From: JAFNGF01 sp964567045
Lineage (GTDB): Bacteria > Planctomycetota > Phycisphaerae > Sedimentisphaerales > Anaerobacaceae
Direction: 5' to 3'
Length of the DNA: 64,000 nt
NCBI GenBank assembly: GCA_964567045.1
Contig: CAZMLE010000013.1
Location: 1-64,000, forward strand
Shown here: piece after piece, positions 57,273 through 64,000 of the stretch
How the letters are laid out: each line of letters opens with the position of its first letter
Position numbering within the stretch: the stretch's first letter is position 1
Notes under the pieces: model-generated
Database searches by the model: none
The model's input: the letters and a program-made list of their open reading frames with translations, nothing else
Told to the model about the DNA's origin: nothing
Translations under genes and position numbers: made by a program

Positions 57273-58241
57273 ATGAACAAAAGAGTAATAGACCTGCTGG
57301 TTTTCTTCAGAGATTACCTCGGCATGGCGGCCGCGCTTGCTGTGGAGCTGGTGATATTCGGCGTTTTTGCGGAGAATTTCTTTACTCTTACAAATTTCAA
57401 GACCATTGCCAATCAAATCCCGGATAAAACAATTGTGGCGGTGGGGATGACCTTTGTGTTGATAATAGCCGGGATCGACCTGTCGGTAGGCTCGGTGCTG
57501 GCTCTGGCCGGCGCGGTGCTGGGCGTTTGTCTGGTCAAGTACAATTTGCCCCTTCCAACTGCGATTGGCGCCTGTTTGGGGGTCGGTATTTTGTGCGGCG
57601 CGACGAATGGCCTGGTGGTCATAAAGTGGAAGCTGCCATCTTTTATTGTCACTCTGGGTATGCTGGAGATCGCCCGAGGCGCCGCCTACCTTGTCACCAG
57701 CTCGGAGACCAAATACATCGGCTGGCCCGTGGGGGTAATCGCCGGTACTTCGATTCTGGGTCTGTCGCTTCCTTTTGTTCTGGCGGTGCTGATTGTGGCT
57801 GTAGGGGAGTTCGTGCTGGCACGGACCGTTTTCGGGCGTTACATGGTTGCTGTCGGCACAAACGAGGAAGCGGTGCGGCTTTCGGGGATAGACCCTCGCC
57901 CGATAAAACTTGCGGTTTTTGCTCTGTCCGGCTTTTTGACATCGGTAGCTGCGGTCATAAACACTGCTCGGATGGAAGCGGCTGATCCGAACGCCGGAGA
58001 GGGTCTGGAGCTAAATGCCATCGCCGCTGTAGTAATCGGCGGCACGAGCCTTATGGGCGGTCGCGGCTCGGTGATAAGCACATTTTTCGGCGTATTGATT
58101 ATCGCGGTGCTCGGTGCCGGGCTTACGCAGATGGGCGCGCAGGAACCTACAAAACGCGTCATTACGGGCTGCGTCATTGTAGCCGCTGTCATCCTGGACC
58201 ACTATCGCCATCGCATTCGGAAATCCCACAAGAAGGCATAA
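57273..58241 (+). CDS. rbsC: Sugar ABC transporter permease (RbsC-like)
   Basis: A 322-residue integral membrane protein with eight or more hydrophobic segments. Start at ATG 57273 (MNKRVIDLLVFFRDYLGMAA). The family signature is VAVGMTFVLIIAGIDLSVGSVLAL, followed by LPSFIVTLGMLEIARGAAYL and the ABC-contacting ELNAIAAVVIGGTSLMGGRG. It forms the translocation pore with RbsA and RbsB. It is separated from rbsA by 85 bases holding two palindromes. Confidence 0.93.
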   Translation: MNKRVIDLLVFFRDYLGMAAALAVELVIFGVFAENFFTLTNFKTIANQIPDKTIVAVGMTFVLIIAGIDLSVGSVLALAGAVLGVCLVKYNLPLPTAIGACLGVGILCGATNGLVVIKWKLPSFIVTLGMLEIARGAAYLVTSSETKYIGWPVGVIAGTSILGLSLPFVLAVLIVAVGEFVLARTVFGRYMVAVGTNEEAVRLSGIDPRPIKLAVFALSGFLTSVAAVINTARMEAADPNAGEGLELNAIAAVVIGGTSLMGGRGSVISTFFGVLIIAVLGAGLTQMGAQEPTKRVITGCVIVAAVILDHYRHRIRKSHKKA

Positions 58242-58385
58242 CCAGCACTGCAAAACAAGCCTTTTAGCGCTTCTGTGGGCGAAAAATGACGCTCCTGGGC
58301 TTACATTTCAAGGCGACGCGGCAAGTATTCTGCTTTAATCGTTCTGCCGTTTTAACTTTATATGGGTCGTCTGATAATAGTTTTC

Positions 58386-58414
58386 TTGACAAATCAAGGT
58401 GGATATCGGATAAT
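58386..58414 (+). promoter_or_regulatory. Sigma70-type promoter for the FHA/GAF gene
   Basis: Perfect TTGACA at 58386-58391, 17-bp spacer, GATAAT at 58409-58414. It lies 40 bases before the ATG at 58455, which has GGAGG at 58443-58447. Confidence 0.7.
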
Positions 58415-58454
58415 CATAAGATAACCTTGGAAATCTAAAGGCGGAGGTCAGACT

Positions 58455-59339
58455 ATGCGCGTGCTGGTAAAACAAAAGGACGGACAAACGAAAGAATATC
58501 AATTCGTCGAGGGCCCCATTTGCATTGGCAGGGCAGCCGACAGCCATATTTTTCTGCCGGATAGAACCGTCTCGAAACAACATGCCACCATTTTTATAGC
58601 CGATGACGGCAAATGGATGGTCCAGGATATGGATTCGGCCAACAAAACATTCTTGAACGGTGAGCCGATCCACAAGGTTGAAATCAAAAGCGGTGATTGT
58701 CTGCGCATAACTGACTTTACAATCGAAATCCATCTCGAAAATGGTGTCGCTGTCGACGAGACCGCTCAACTTGAGGATACGCTCAATCTGGAAGCTGCGC
58801 TGGCAACGCCGCCTCACGAGATTGTGGTGAGAAAACCCGATGCCGGCCACGCGCCGGCGATGCGGTTAGCCGCCAAGAGATTGACGGATTTTTCCCAGGC
58901 TACGGAGGCCATCTCTGGGGCCAACAATATCGAGCAGTTGCTGCTGACCCTGTTAGATGTCACGCTGAAGCAATTCAGCGCATTTCACACCTGGTGTGCC
59001 CTGAGAGAGCAGCCCAGCGGCCCGATGACATACCACGCGGGCAAGACTAGAGATGGCCGAGCGGTAGACCTGAGCCAGATAAAGCTCAGCGACAAAATCA
59101 ATCGAGCAGTTGAGAAAGGCCAGTCCTTAGTTCTGCCGCGAGTCGCTGCGGATATAGAGGAAAAAGAAAGAATACGCTCGGCGATGATCGCAGCGGTCAG
59201 GCGGCCAGTCGGCTGCTTTGGGGTGTTGTACGTCGACAACGCCATGATACACGAGCACTACAGCCTCAGTGACCTGGACTATTTGATGCTGCTGGCAATG
59301 CACACAGCGGCATCGCTAAGAAAGCTTCTAAAGGAATAA
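58455..59339 (+). CDS. FHA domain plus GAF-like domain protein
   Basis: A 294-residue cytoplasmic protein. The N-terminal FHA domain (about 1-95) has the phosphothreonine-binding core CIGRAADSHIFLPDRTVSKQH and NKTFLNGEPI. A linker precedes a C-terminal GAF-like domain (about 140-290; LLLTLLDVTLKQFSAFHTWC, VLPRVAADIEEKE, GCFGVLYVDNAMIHEHYS). Such proteins read phosphorylated partners and a small ligand, often upstream of sigma-54 regulators or phosphatases. No kinase is adjacent. It has its own promoter. Confidence 0.88.
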   Translation: MRVLVKQKDGQTKEYQFVEGPICIGRAADSHIFLPDRTVSKQHATIFIADDGKWMVQDMDSANKTFLNGEPIHKVEIKSGDCLRITDFTIEIHLENGVAVDETAQLEDTLNLEAALATPPHEIVVRKPDAGHAPAMRLAAKRLTDFSQATEAISGANNIEQLLLTLLDVTLKQFSAFHTWCALREQPSGPMTYHAGKTRDGRAVDLSQIKLSDKINRAVEKGQSLVLPRVAADIEEKERIRSAMIAAVRRPVGCFGVLYVDNAMIHEHYSLSDLDYLMLLAMHTAASLRKLLKE

Positions 59340-59817
59340 GTCAGAGCATTAAACGGCCCGCCCCAGCGTCTCACGCCGCAAGGCGGGGCGGCGGGCCAAT
59401 TTGCTTGGAGGGAGCAACCAGTCTTCAGAAGTTAGGATGGCCCGACCTCCGCTACTAAAATCCCGCTGGTTTTGAGAACACAGAAGCATGCCCTGAGCGC
59501 AGCCGAAGGGACACCACTTGCATAGCGGTATTCTGCCTGCCGGCTGGTCTGCTCGGCGGAGTTTTTCTCATAGATTTATCGGGCGTCGTCCTTCGTCCGA
59601 AAACGTGCAGTTGTAAACGTTCATTATGGGCATTCAGACTGCTATTTGTGGCCTGCAAGAAATTGATAAAAGATGACATCAAAACAGCCGACATAGTAAA
59701 GGCAAAATTGAGTAGACTTCACTGAGTGTTGGCAACAACCGTGTGGGCATGTGTCCACACCACTGACGGTCATAAAGACAAAGAGCACACAGGTAGTAAG
59801 AGGTAGTGGAGAAAGCT
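59340..59817. other. Intergenic region with repeats
   Basis: It contains family N copy 2 (59354-59399) and a family G fragment (59488-59514). A minus-strand 79-codon frame (59694-59455) runs partly through the repeat and is not convincing as a gene. Confidence 0.5.
59354..59399 (+). repeat. Family N palindromic repeat, copy 2 (intergenic)
   Basis: 46 bases, five differences from the copy inside rbsA; outer arms GGCCCGCC/GGCGGGCC. Confidence 0.9.
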
Positions 59818-60024
59818 ATGAAAATGTTGGAAATCAAGGAAAAGGCCAAAGGTCTTGGCATAACTCCTGGAAAAATGAAAAAGGCTGAACTCGTCCACGC
59901 TATTCAGGCAGCAGAAGGCAACAGGCAGTGTTTCGGAACATCAAACGGTCAGTGCCCATATACCAATTGCTGTTTTATTGAAGATTGCCTTAAAACGCGT
60001 GTTTTGAGTCTGGCTACATGCTGA
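59818..60024 (+). CDS. Small SAP/Rho-N-like protein with Cys-rich tail
   Basis: A 68-residue protein from ATG 59818 (GGAGA 59808-59812 upstream). The first 35 residues, MLEIKEKAKGLGITPGKMKK then AELVHAIQAAEGN, have the helix-extended-helix pattern of SAP or Rho N-terminal domains. The rest, CFGTSNGQCPYTNCCFIEDC, holds five cysteines that could bind a metal. Similar short proteins occur in other anaerobes. A nucleic-acid-binding role is plausible but unproven. Confidence 0.7.
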   Translation: MKMLEIKEKAKGLGITPGKMKKAELVHAIQAAEGNRQCFGTSNGQCPYTNCCFIEDCLKTRVLSLATC

Positions 60025-60070
60025 TTTTCGCTTTGCTGATATAGAGAGCCCCCAGGATGCTCCAGCTATC

Positions 60071-61450
60071 TCAGTATGTCGGCTTCTGAGCAGCCTGTAC
60101 GAGAGGTGTATAGGTGTCGGGCATACGATGACGTGGGCCGATGGAACGCCAGTAGCCTACCCAGGGAAGCATTTCGCGCGAATTCAGGTCAATCTCCGCC
60201 CAGAAAACGCCCACATTTGCCTTGCTTGATGCCAGGATTCTGCCCATGGGGTCGATAATAAGACTGTTGCCGTCGTACACCGAAGGCACCATATAGACTC
60301 CGTTGTCCCGGGCCCGCACACGAAATACGGTTTCACCGTTGACACACCCATCCTCATCGGGCAGCGTATTGCCCCAGGTCGGGGCGAAGATGATTTCTGC
60401 GCCTTGCAGGGCGAAAATTTCTTCCGGCTCGGGAAAGAACCAGTCATAACATATCTGAATCGCAATCGTTCCGAAGTCGGTGCGAAAGACCGGATAAGAA
60501 TGGCCGGGCGTGGTTCCTTTCTTCCATTGTTCGCGCGGCAGGTGCACTTTGCGGTACTTGCCGGCCAATTGCCCTTGGCGATCCAGTAAGACAGCGGTGT
60601 TGTAGATGAAATCACCCTCGCGCTCGGTAAGACCAGCGACGACCCAAATGCCGTTTCTTCTCGCTGCCTCACCGAGCTGCTGCGTTGAGGGACCTGGGAT
60701 CGGCTCGGCGCAGTCTTTGACAGAGCGGTCCGTTCCGACCTGCGTAATTGCTTCACCCAAACAAACTATGTCCAGGCCCAATTTGCCGGCCGAGTCGATC
60801 TGTTCACAAAAAAGCTTCAAATTGTTTTCTGGCGTGCTGTTTCTGGGCCGAAGGTATACGGTGCCAACCTTTACTCTGCGAGCAGGGCAAACTGGTGTCG
60901 GACGCATACTTACTTGTTTCCAGAGCACTGAGCCTTTGCCCGGCCATTTCACCTCCAGAGAAAGTTCTGCCCCATCGGCTTGCTTAGGCGCAACCAGAGT
61001 GTCTTTGAACTGCGAGAGATCGCCGTTGGCAACTGGACCCCGCGCGAGCATACCGGCAGGATGAATTAATTTACCTTGGCGAGTCCAACTGATACGAACC
61101 AGCGCGGAGCAATAGCCAGCAGTGATATTTTGCACTATGCAAGTCGCTTCGACTGCGTAGCTCTGCCCGCCGTGGATGTTTTTGATTTCCTGTACGATGC
61201 CTCCCACAGCATACGGATTTGACGGCGCTTCGATCAGAAGTCCGCCAGGAACAGTTTTCACGGTACAGGCTGCTTTCTCCCAAACCGGCGTCCAGATAGA
61301 CCAAGGGGCAGGCAAGCCCGTATCTGCAGACGGTGCAAACGTGGGATTTGATACAAACTCGACAGAATTGCTGCTCCGGCCCAGGGCACATGAAAATAGA
61401 AATGTGACCGTAAGAGCAACAAAAACACACTTGTTTCCACAAATATTCAT
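60071..61450 (-). CDS. Exported carbon-nitrogen hydrolase (nitrilase superfamily)
   Basis: A 459-residue protein with a signal peptide (CVFVALTVTFLFSCALG). An N-terminal beta-sandwich of about 170 residues (carbohydrate-binding-like, AVEATCIVQNITAGYCSALV) precedes the amidase domain. The catalytic triad is visible: Glu in LDIVCLGEAITQ, Lys in GKYRKVHLPREQW and Cys in IAIQICYDWFFPEPEE. Amidase, carbamoylase or nitrilase activity on an extracellular substrate is likely; the substrate is unknown. GGAGG lies 10 bases before the ATG. Confidence 0.88.
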   Translation of the reverse strand: MNICGNKCVFVALTVTFLFSCALGRSSNSVEFVSNPTFAPSADTGLPAPWSIWTPVWEKAACTVKTVPGGLLIEAPSNPYAVGGIVQEIKNIHGGQSYAVEATCIVQNITAGYCSALVRISWTRQGKLIHPAGMLARGPVANGDLSQFKDTLVAPKQADGAELSLEVKWPGKGSVLWKQVSMRPTPVCPARRVKVGTVYLRPRNSTPENNLKLFCEQIDSAGKLGLDIVCLGEAITQVGTDRSVKDCAEPIPGPSTQQLGEAARRNGIWVVAGLTEREGDFIYNTAVLLDRQGQLAGKYRKVHLPREQWKKGTTPGHSYPVFRTDFGTIAIQICYDWFFPEPEEIFALQGAEIIFAPTWGNTLPDEDGCVNGETVFRVRARDNGVYMVPSVYDGNSLIIDPMGRILASSKANVGVFWAEIDLNSREMLPWVGYWRSIGPRHRMPDTYTPLVQAAQKPTY

Positions 61451-62268
61451 CCGGCGTGTACCTCCATTTGCATTTAAATACTGTTACATCAACCGGCTGC
61501 GCACTTGCGACAGTTGAGTCGGTCCGGCTTCTGCACATAATGACTTGGCCGTTCCAAACTGCAAGCGTGCTGCCCATTTCTACTTTCGGGTCAACATCAT
61601 AGCTCCTAACTGCCCGAGGTCAACAACATAATTAACCTGCGGGGCTGTGCCGGCTGGCGGTGCTGCCCACTCGTCTGTTGTTCATTTCACACATATCTGC
61701 GTTGCTTTTTGTAAACATCTCTTAATCGTTCCGTTTACCAAAGAAGTGCACCTCGTAGTCGTGAGAATATGGGATATTTGGGAAATATCGGTGTTGACAA
61801 AAAGCAACTTGCTGTTAAAATGCAAAAGCGCGTGTCTTCTCGCTGTCAAAGCGGCGTGCGCGAGCCTAATTGTTTTGATTGTAAGCCGTTAGGTGTAACA
61901 ACACGTAGGTTATGTCTGTGTTGGTCTTTTGTTGGCACAGTTTTTGCTTATCCTTCCCATTTGCGATTAAATGATAAGATGGGCGGAACATCCTAAACGC
62001 ACCATATTATGTGGAGGAGGAAGATGAATCCGCCCTTCTGTGCAGTAATCCGGAATCGGCATCGCCAGGCTTAAGGGTGTGGCAGAGCTGGTTCGGATCA
62101 ATATAATCTACGGGGTCGCTCCGGAGGAGGGTCGACTCCGTTTTTGCTTGCGCTGAAAAGGCATACCTTCTCTGTTTCTCCATTATTCTACGCATTCAAA
62201 AAAAGGTTGCTTTTGTTGGCAGATTGTGGTACCATCCCTGCGGAACGATTCAGAGAGGGCACCGTGTA
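61451..62268. other. Long intergenic region, mostly unexplained
   Basis: Over 800 bases without a convincing gene. On the minus strand, 61613-61490 reads SYDVDPKVEMGSTLAVWNGQ and DSTVASAQPVDVTVFK, which looks like the tail of a decayed exported protein. A plus-strand promoter-like pair lies at 61794-61821. Several short frames (for example 62195-62007 on the minus strand) are not supported. Confidence 0.4.
61794..61821 (+). promoter_or_regulatory. Candidate promoter with no obvious gene
   Basis: TTGACA (61794-61799), 16-bp spacer, TAAAAT (61816-61821). The nearest plus-strand gene begins 463 bases downstream, so the transcript would have a long leader or be a non-coding RNA. Confidence 0.4.
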
Positions 62269-62283
62269 GGAAGGAGCTGGGAA

Positions 62284-64000
62284 ATGAGAATGAAGATAAT
62301 GACCCCTCATAACAAAAATATGACACGCAGGCATCTTGGACTCCACGGAAAATATAGCTGGCTAATAATATGGGCGTTTCCGATTATCGGCTTATTATCT
62401 TTGATCTGGTTTTTGATTCGCGTCGTGCCTAAGCCTTCCCGTGCCACGTATCCGTGTCAGCGGGTGGCGGTGCCGCTTGCGGGTGGTTTCCTCGCCTGGG
62501 TTGCGGGCTTGATTGGTTCAGCTTTAGCCTACCGCAAAGCCAGGCGATCGCTTCATCAATCGCGCTATGTGGTGGCAGGAGTTTGTGCCGCCGCGGCTGT
62601 CCTGGCGGTATGGTGGTCGCTCAGCATAGCTAACAGTGACCCAGCCGGCGCAGCGTTTATCCCAGCTGAACCCCCGAACAGCCCGATGGGCGTAGCCAAA
62701 GGCATTTATCCCGGGCGTGTCGTATGGGTACGCGACTCTGATGCGACCAGTTGGGATGGTTCCACCGGCAGATGGTGGGACGACGATAACACTAATCAAG
62801 ATGTTGTTGACTATATGGTCTCCAAGGCGATCCAGACTTTGACCGGGCAGCCCAATGATAAACAGGCGTGGGACGCGATATTTCGACACTTCAACCAGAC
62901 GAATGGCTTTGGGGACGTCAGCTACCAACAAGGAGAAAAGGTCGTCATCAAGATTAATATGAATCAAGATTCCGGCGGCACCTGGGGGTCGGCCGCTGGT
63001 ATGCCCAGTCCTCATGTGATTTACTCGTTTCTGGCTCAGCTTATAAAGGTAGTTGGAGTACCCGGCTCGGCGATTACCGTCTATGATGCCGCTCGTTACA
63101 TCGGCGACCCGATTTACGACAAGGTCAGAAGCAACCCTGACCCGAATTTTCAAAGCATCACGTTCGTCACCAGCAGCACACGCAACGGGCGTATCGGGGC
63201 GACTCGCGACACCGGTAACCCGGTCTACACCCAGGCCGGGACCGCTTACCTGCCCCAGTCTGTTACTGGCGCCAAATATCTTATCAATATGGCACTGCTT
63301 CGGCCTCACACGCTTTACGGCATAACATTGTGCGCGAAGAACCATTTTGGCTCGGTGTATTTCAATAGCTGGACGCCTGAGCCGCTGCACAACTACGGCG
63401 GTAGAAGCAAGAGCATGAACACATATAATTGCCTGGTCGAGCTGAACGGACACAGGCATCTTGCCGGAAAGACCTTGCTGTATTTCATTGACGCACTGTA
63501 TCCGGCAGTGCACCAAAGCGGCAATGTGATAAAGTACGTCGCTTTCGGCGACGATTGGTTCTCCAGCGTGCTTGCCTCCCAGGACCCGGTGGCTATCGAT
63601 TCGGTTGGGCTGGACTTTATGCGAAATGAGCCAAGATGTACCGATGTGACTGGATACCCGGAGAATTATCTGCACGAGATGGCTCTGGCTGACAATCCTC
63701 CATCGGGGACATTTTACGATCCGGAACATGACGGCGTACGGCTGGCAAGTCTCGGCGTCCACGAGCACTGGAACAATCCCATTGATAGGCAATACTCTCG
63801 CAATTTGGGAACCGGCAACGGCATCGAATTGGTGACGCCATCGCTGACCAGTCCGGACGGGCGAGTCGAGAACACAACTGCGGGTCGAAGATACGATTAC
63901 ATCAGGTACGCCATTATGGAGGCTCACGTGGGCGATGAGATAGTCGCCAACCCCGGCATCTACCACGAAAGCATAGATTTTGCCGGCAAAAACCTGACCG
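62284..64000 (+). CDS. Membrane protein with DUF362 domain and beta-helix, partial at window end
   Basis: An open frame from ATG 62284 (AAGGAG at 62271-62276) runs to the window edge, 572 codons without a stop. Three N-terminal membrane helices (WLIIWAFPIIGLLSLIWFLI, VPLAGGFLAWVAGLIGSALA and VVAGVCAAAAVLAVWW) are followed by a DUF362-type domain: VVIKINMNQDSGG, ITVYDAARYIG, YLINMALLRPHTLYGITLCAKNHFG and LASQDPVAIDSVGLDFM. The last visible residues (YIRYAIMEAHVGDEIVANPG then IYHESIDFAGKNLT) start a parallel beta-helix. No CxxC ferredoxin motif is visible. The long minus-strand frame over the same bases is a shadow. Confidence 0.8.
   Translation, partial: MRMKIMTPHNKNMTRRHLGLHGKYSWLIIWAFPIIGLLSLIWFLIRVVPKPSRATYPCQRVAVPLAGGFLAWVAGLIGSALAYRKARRSLHQSRYVVAGVCAAAAVLAVWWSLSIANSDPAGAAFIPAEPPNSPMGVAKGIYPGRVVWVRDSDATSWDGSTGRWWDDDNTNQDVVDYMVSKAIQTLTGQPNDKQAWDAIFRHFNQTNGFGDVSYQQGEKVVIKINMNQDSGGTWGSAAGMPSPHVIYSFLAQLIKVVGVPGSAITVYDAARYIGDPIYDKVRSNPDPNFQSITFVTSSTRNGRIGATRDTGNPVYTQAGTAYLPQSVTGAKYLINMALLRPHTLYGITLCAKNHFGSVYFNSWTPEPLHNYGGRSKSMNTYNCLVELNGHRHLAGKTLLYFIDALYPAVHQSGNVIKYVAFGDDWFSSVLASQDPVAIDSVGLDFMRNEPRCTDVTGYPENYLHEMALADNPPSGTFYDPEHDGVRLASLGVHEHWNNPIDRQYSRNLGTGNGIELVTPSLTSPDGRVENTTAGRRYDYIRYAIMEAHVGDEIVANPGIYHESIDFAGKNLT

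Noticed and set aside
59455..59694. 79-codon minus-strand open frame
   Set aside because: Its C-terminal third is encoded by a family G repeat and there is no ribosome-binding site or known family.
61071..61577. 168-codon minus-strand open frame overlapping the nitrilase gene start
   Set aside because: Most of it is an out-of-frame reading of the nitrilase gene; only the first ~45 residues outside the gene look protein-like, so it is at best a remnant.
62524..63966. 480-codon minus-strand open frame
   Set aside because: It lies entirely over a plus-strand gene with clear membrane helices and DUF362-like motifs; the minus-strand translation shows no recognisable domain.
1..64000. tRNA or rRNA genes
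   Set aside because: I scanned the intergenic regions for T-loop-like GTTCRA motifs and rRNA-like sequence and saw nothing convincing.

Overview
This 64 kb window looks like a fragment of a Planctomycetota genome, probably Phycisphaerae or Sedimentisphaerales-like. That is an inference from gene content: an exported sulfatase, two ECF sigma factors each followed by a one-helix membrane protein, a type II pseudopilin remnant, a large beta-helix protein ending in a dockerin-like calcium motif, GH127 and DUF1593 carbohydrate genes, a long MoxR/DUF58/BatA/DUF4159 operon, and a HTH plus receiver fusion. A cobalamin-dependent (class II) ribonucleotide reductase suggests life with little oxygen. No rRNA, tRNA or CRISPR array was recognised.

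Layout. 0-1.6 kb: sulfatase. 1.6-8.9 kb: housekeeping genes (lipoamide dehydrogenase, Mth938-like protein, two phosphoribosyltransferases, nrdJ, a small methyltransferase, a radical SAM enzyme). 9-11.9 kb: exported beta-helix protein. 12.1-13.5 kb: a one-gene GC-rich unit bounded by 17-bp inverted repeats, next to a flavin reductase remnant. 14-24 kb: HAD phosphatase, ECF sigma/partner pairs, DegT aminotransferase, HTH-receiver regulator, broken pseudopilin, second radical SAM enzyme, ankyrin lipoprotein, DUF72. 24.5-40 kb: eight minus-strand genes, most overlapping by 1 or 4 nt, in the order TPR-metallopeptidase, DUF4159, MoxR, DUF58, BatA-like, DUF4175-like coiled coil, VWA/GATase membrane protein, caspase-like protein. 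40-43 kb: two-subunit molybdenum hydroxylase. 43.4-48.8 kb: a decaying pectin/arabinan locus (pectate lyase, DUF1593 and GH127 all broken; a six-hairpin glycosidase still open). 49-52 kb: antitoxin-like gene and a two-component system. 52.5-58.2 kb: nucleoside hydrolase, ribokinase and a ribose-type ABC transporter. 58.4-64 kb: FHA/GAF protein, small Cys-rich protein, exported nitrilase-family hydrolase, and a DUF362/beta-helix membrane protein running off the end.

The main discovery is a dense set of short palindromic repeats, at least ten families and more than forty copies, many lying inside protein-coding genes. Some copies keep the frame and add recognisable peptides (GTGFQPVVHGQDGRAT, DPRLRGDRLAPAEAG, SAWGCLTA); others coincide with frameshifts or deletions. 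Families A, B and C contain no stop codon in any of the six frames. One glycosidase carries three families and the BatA-like gene carries at least five copies. This resembles Rickettsia palindromic elements but with unrelated sequences and several families active in one genome.
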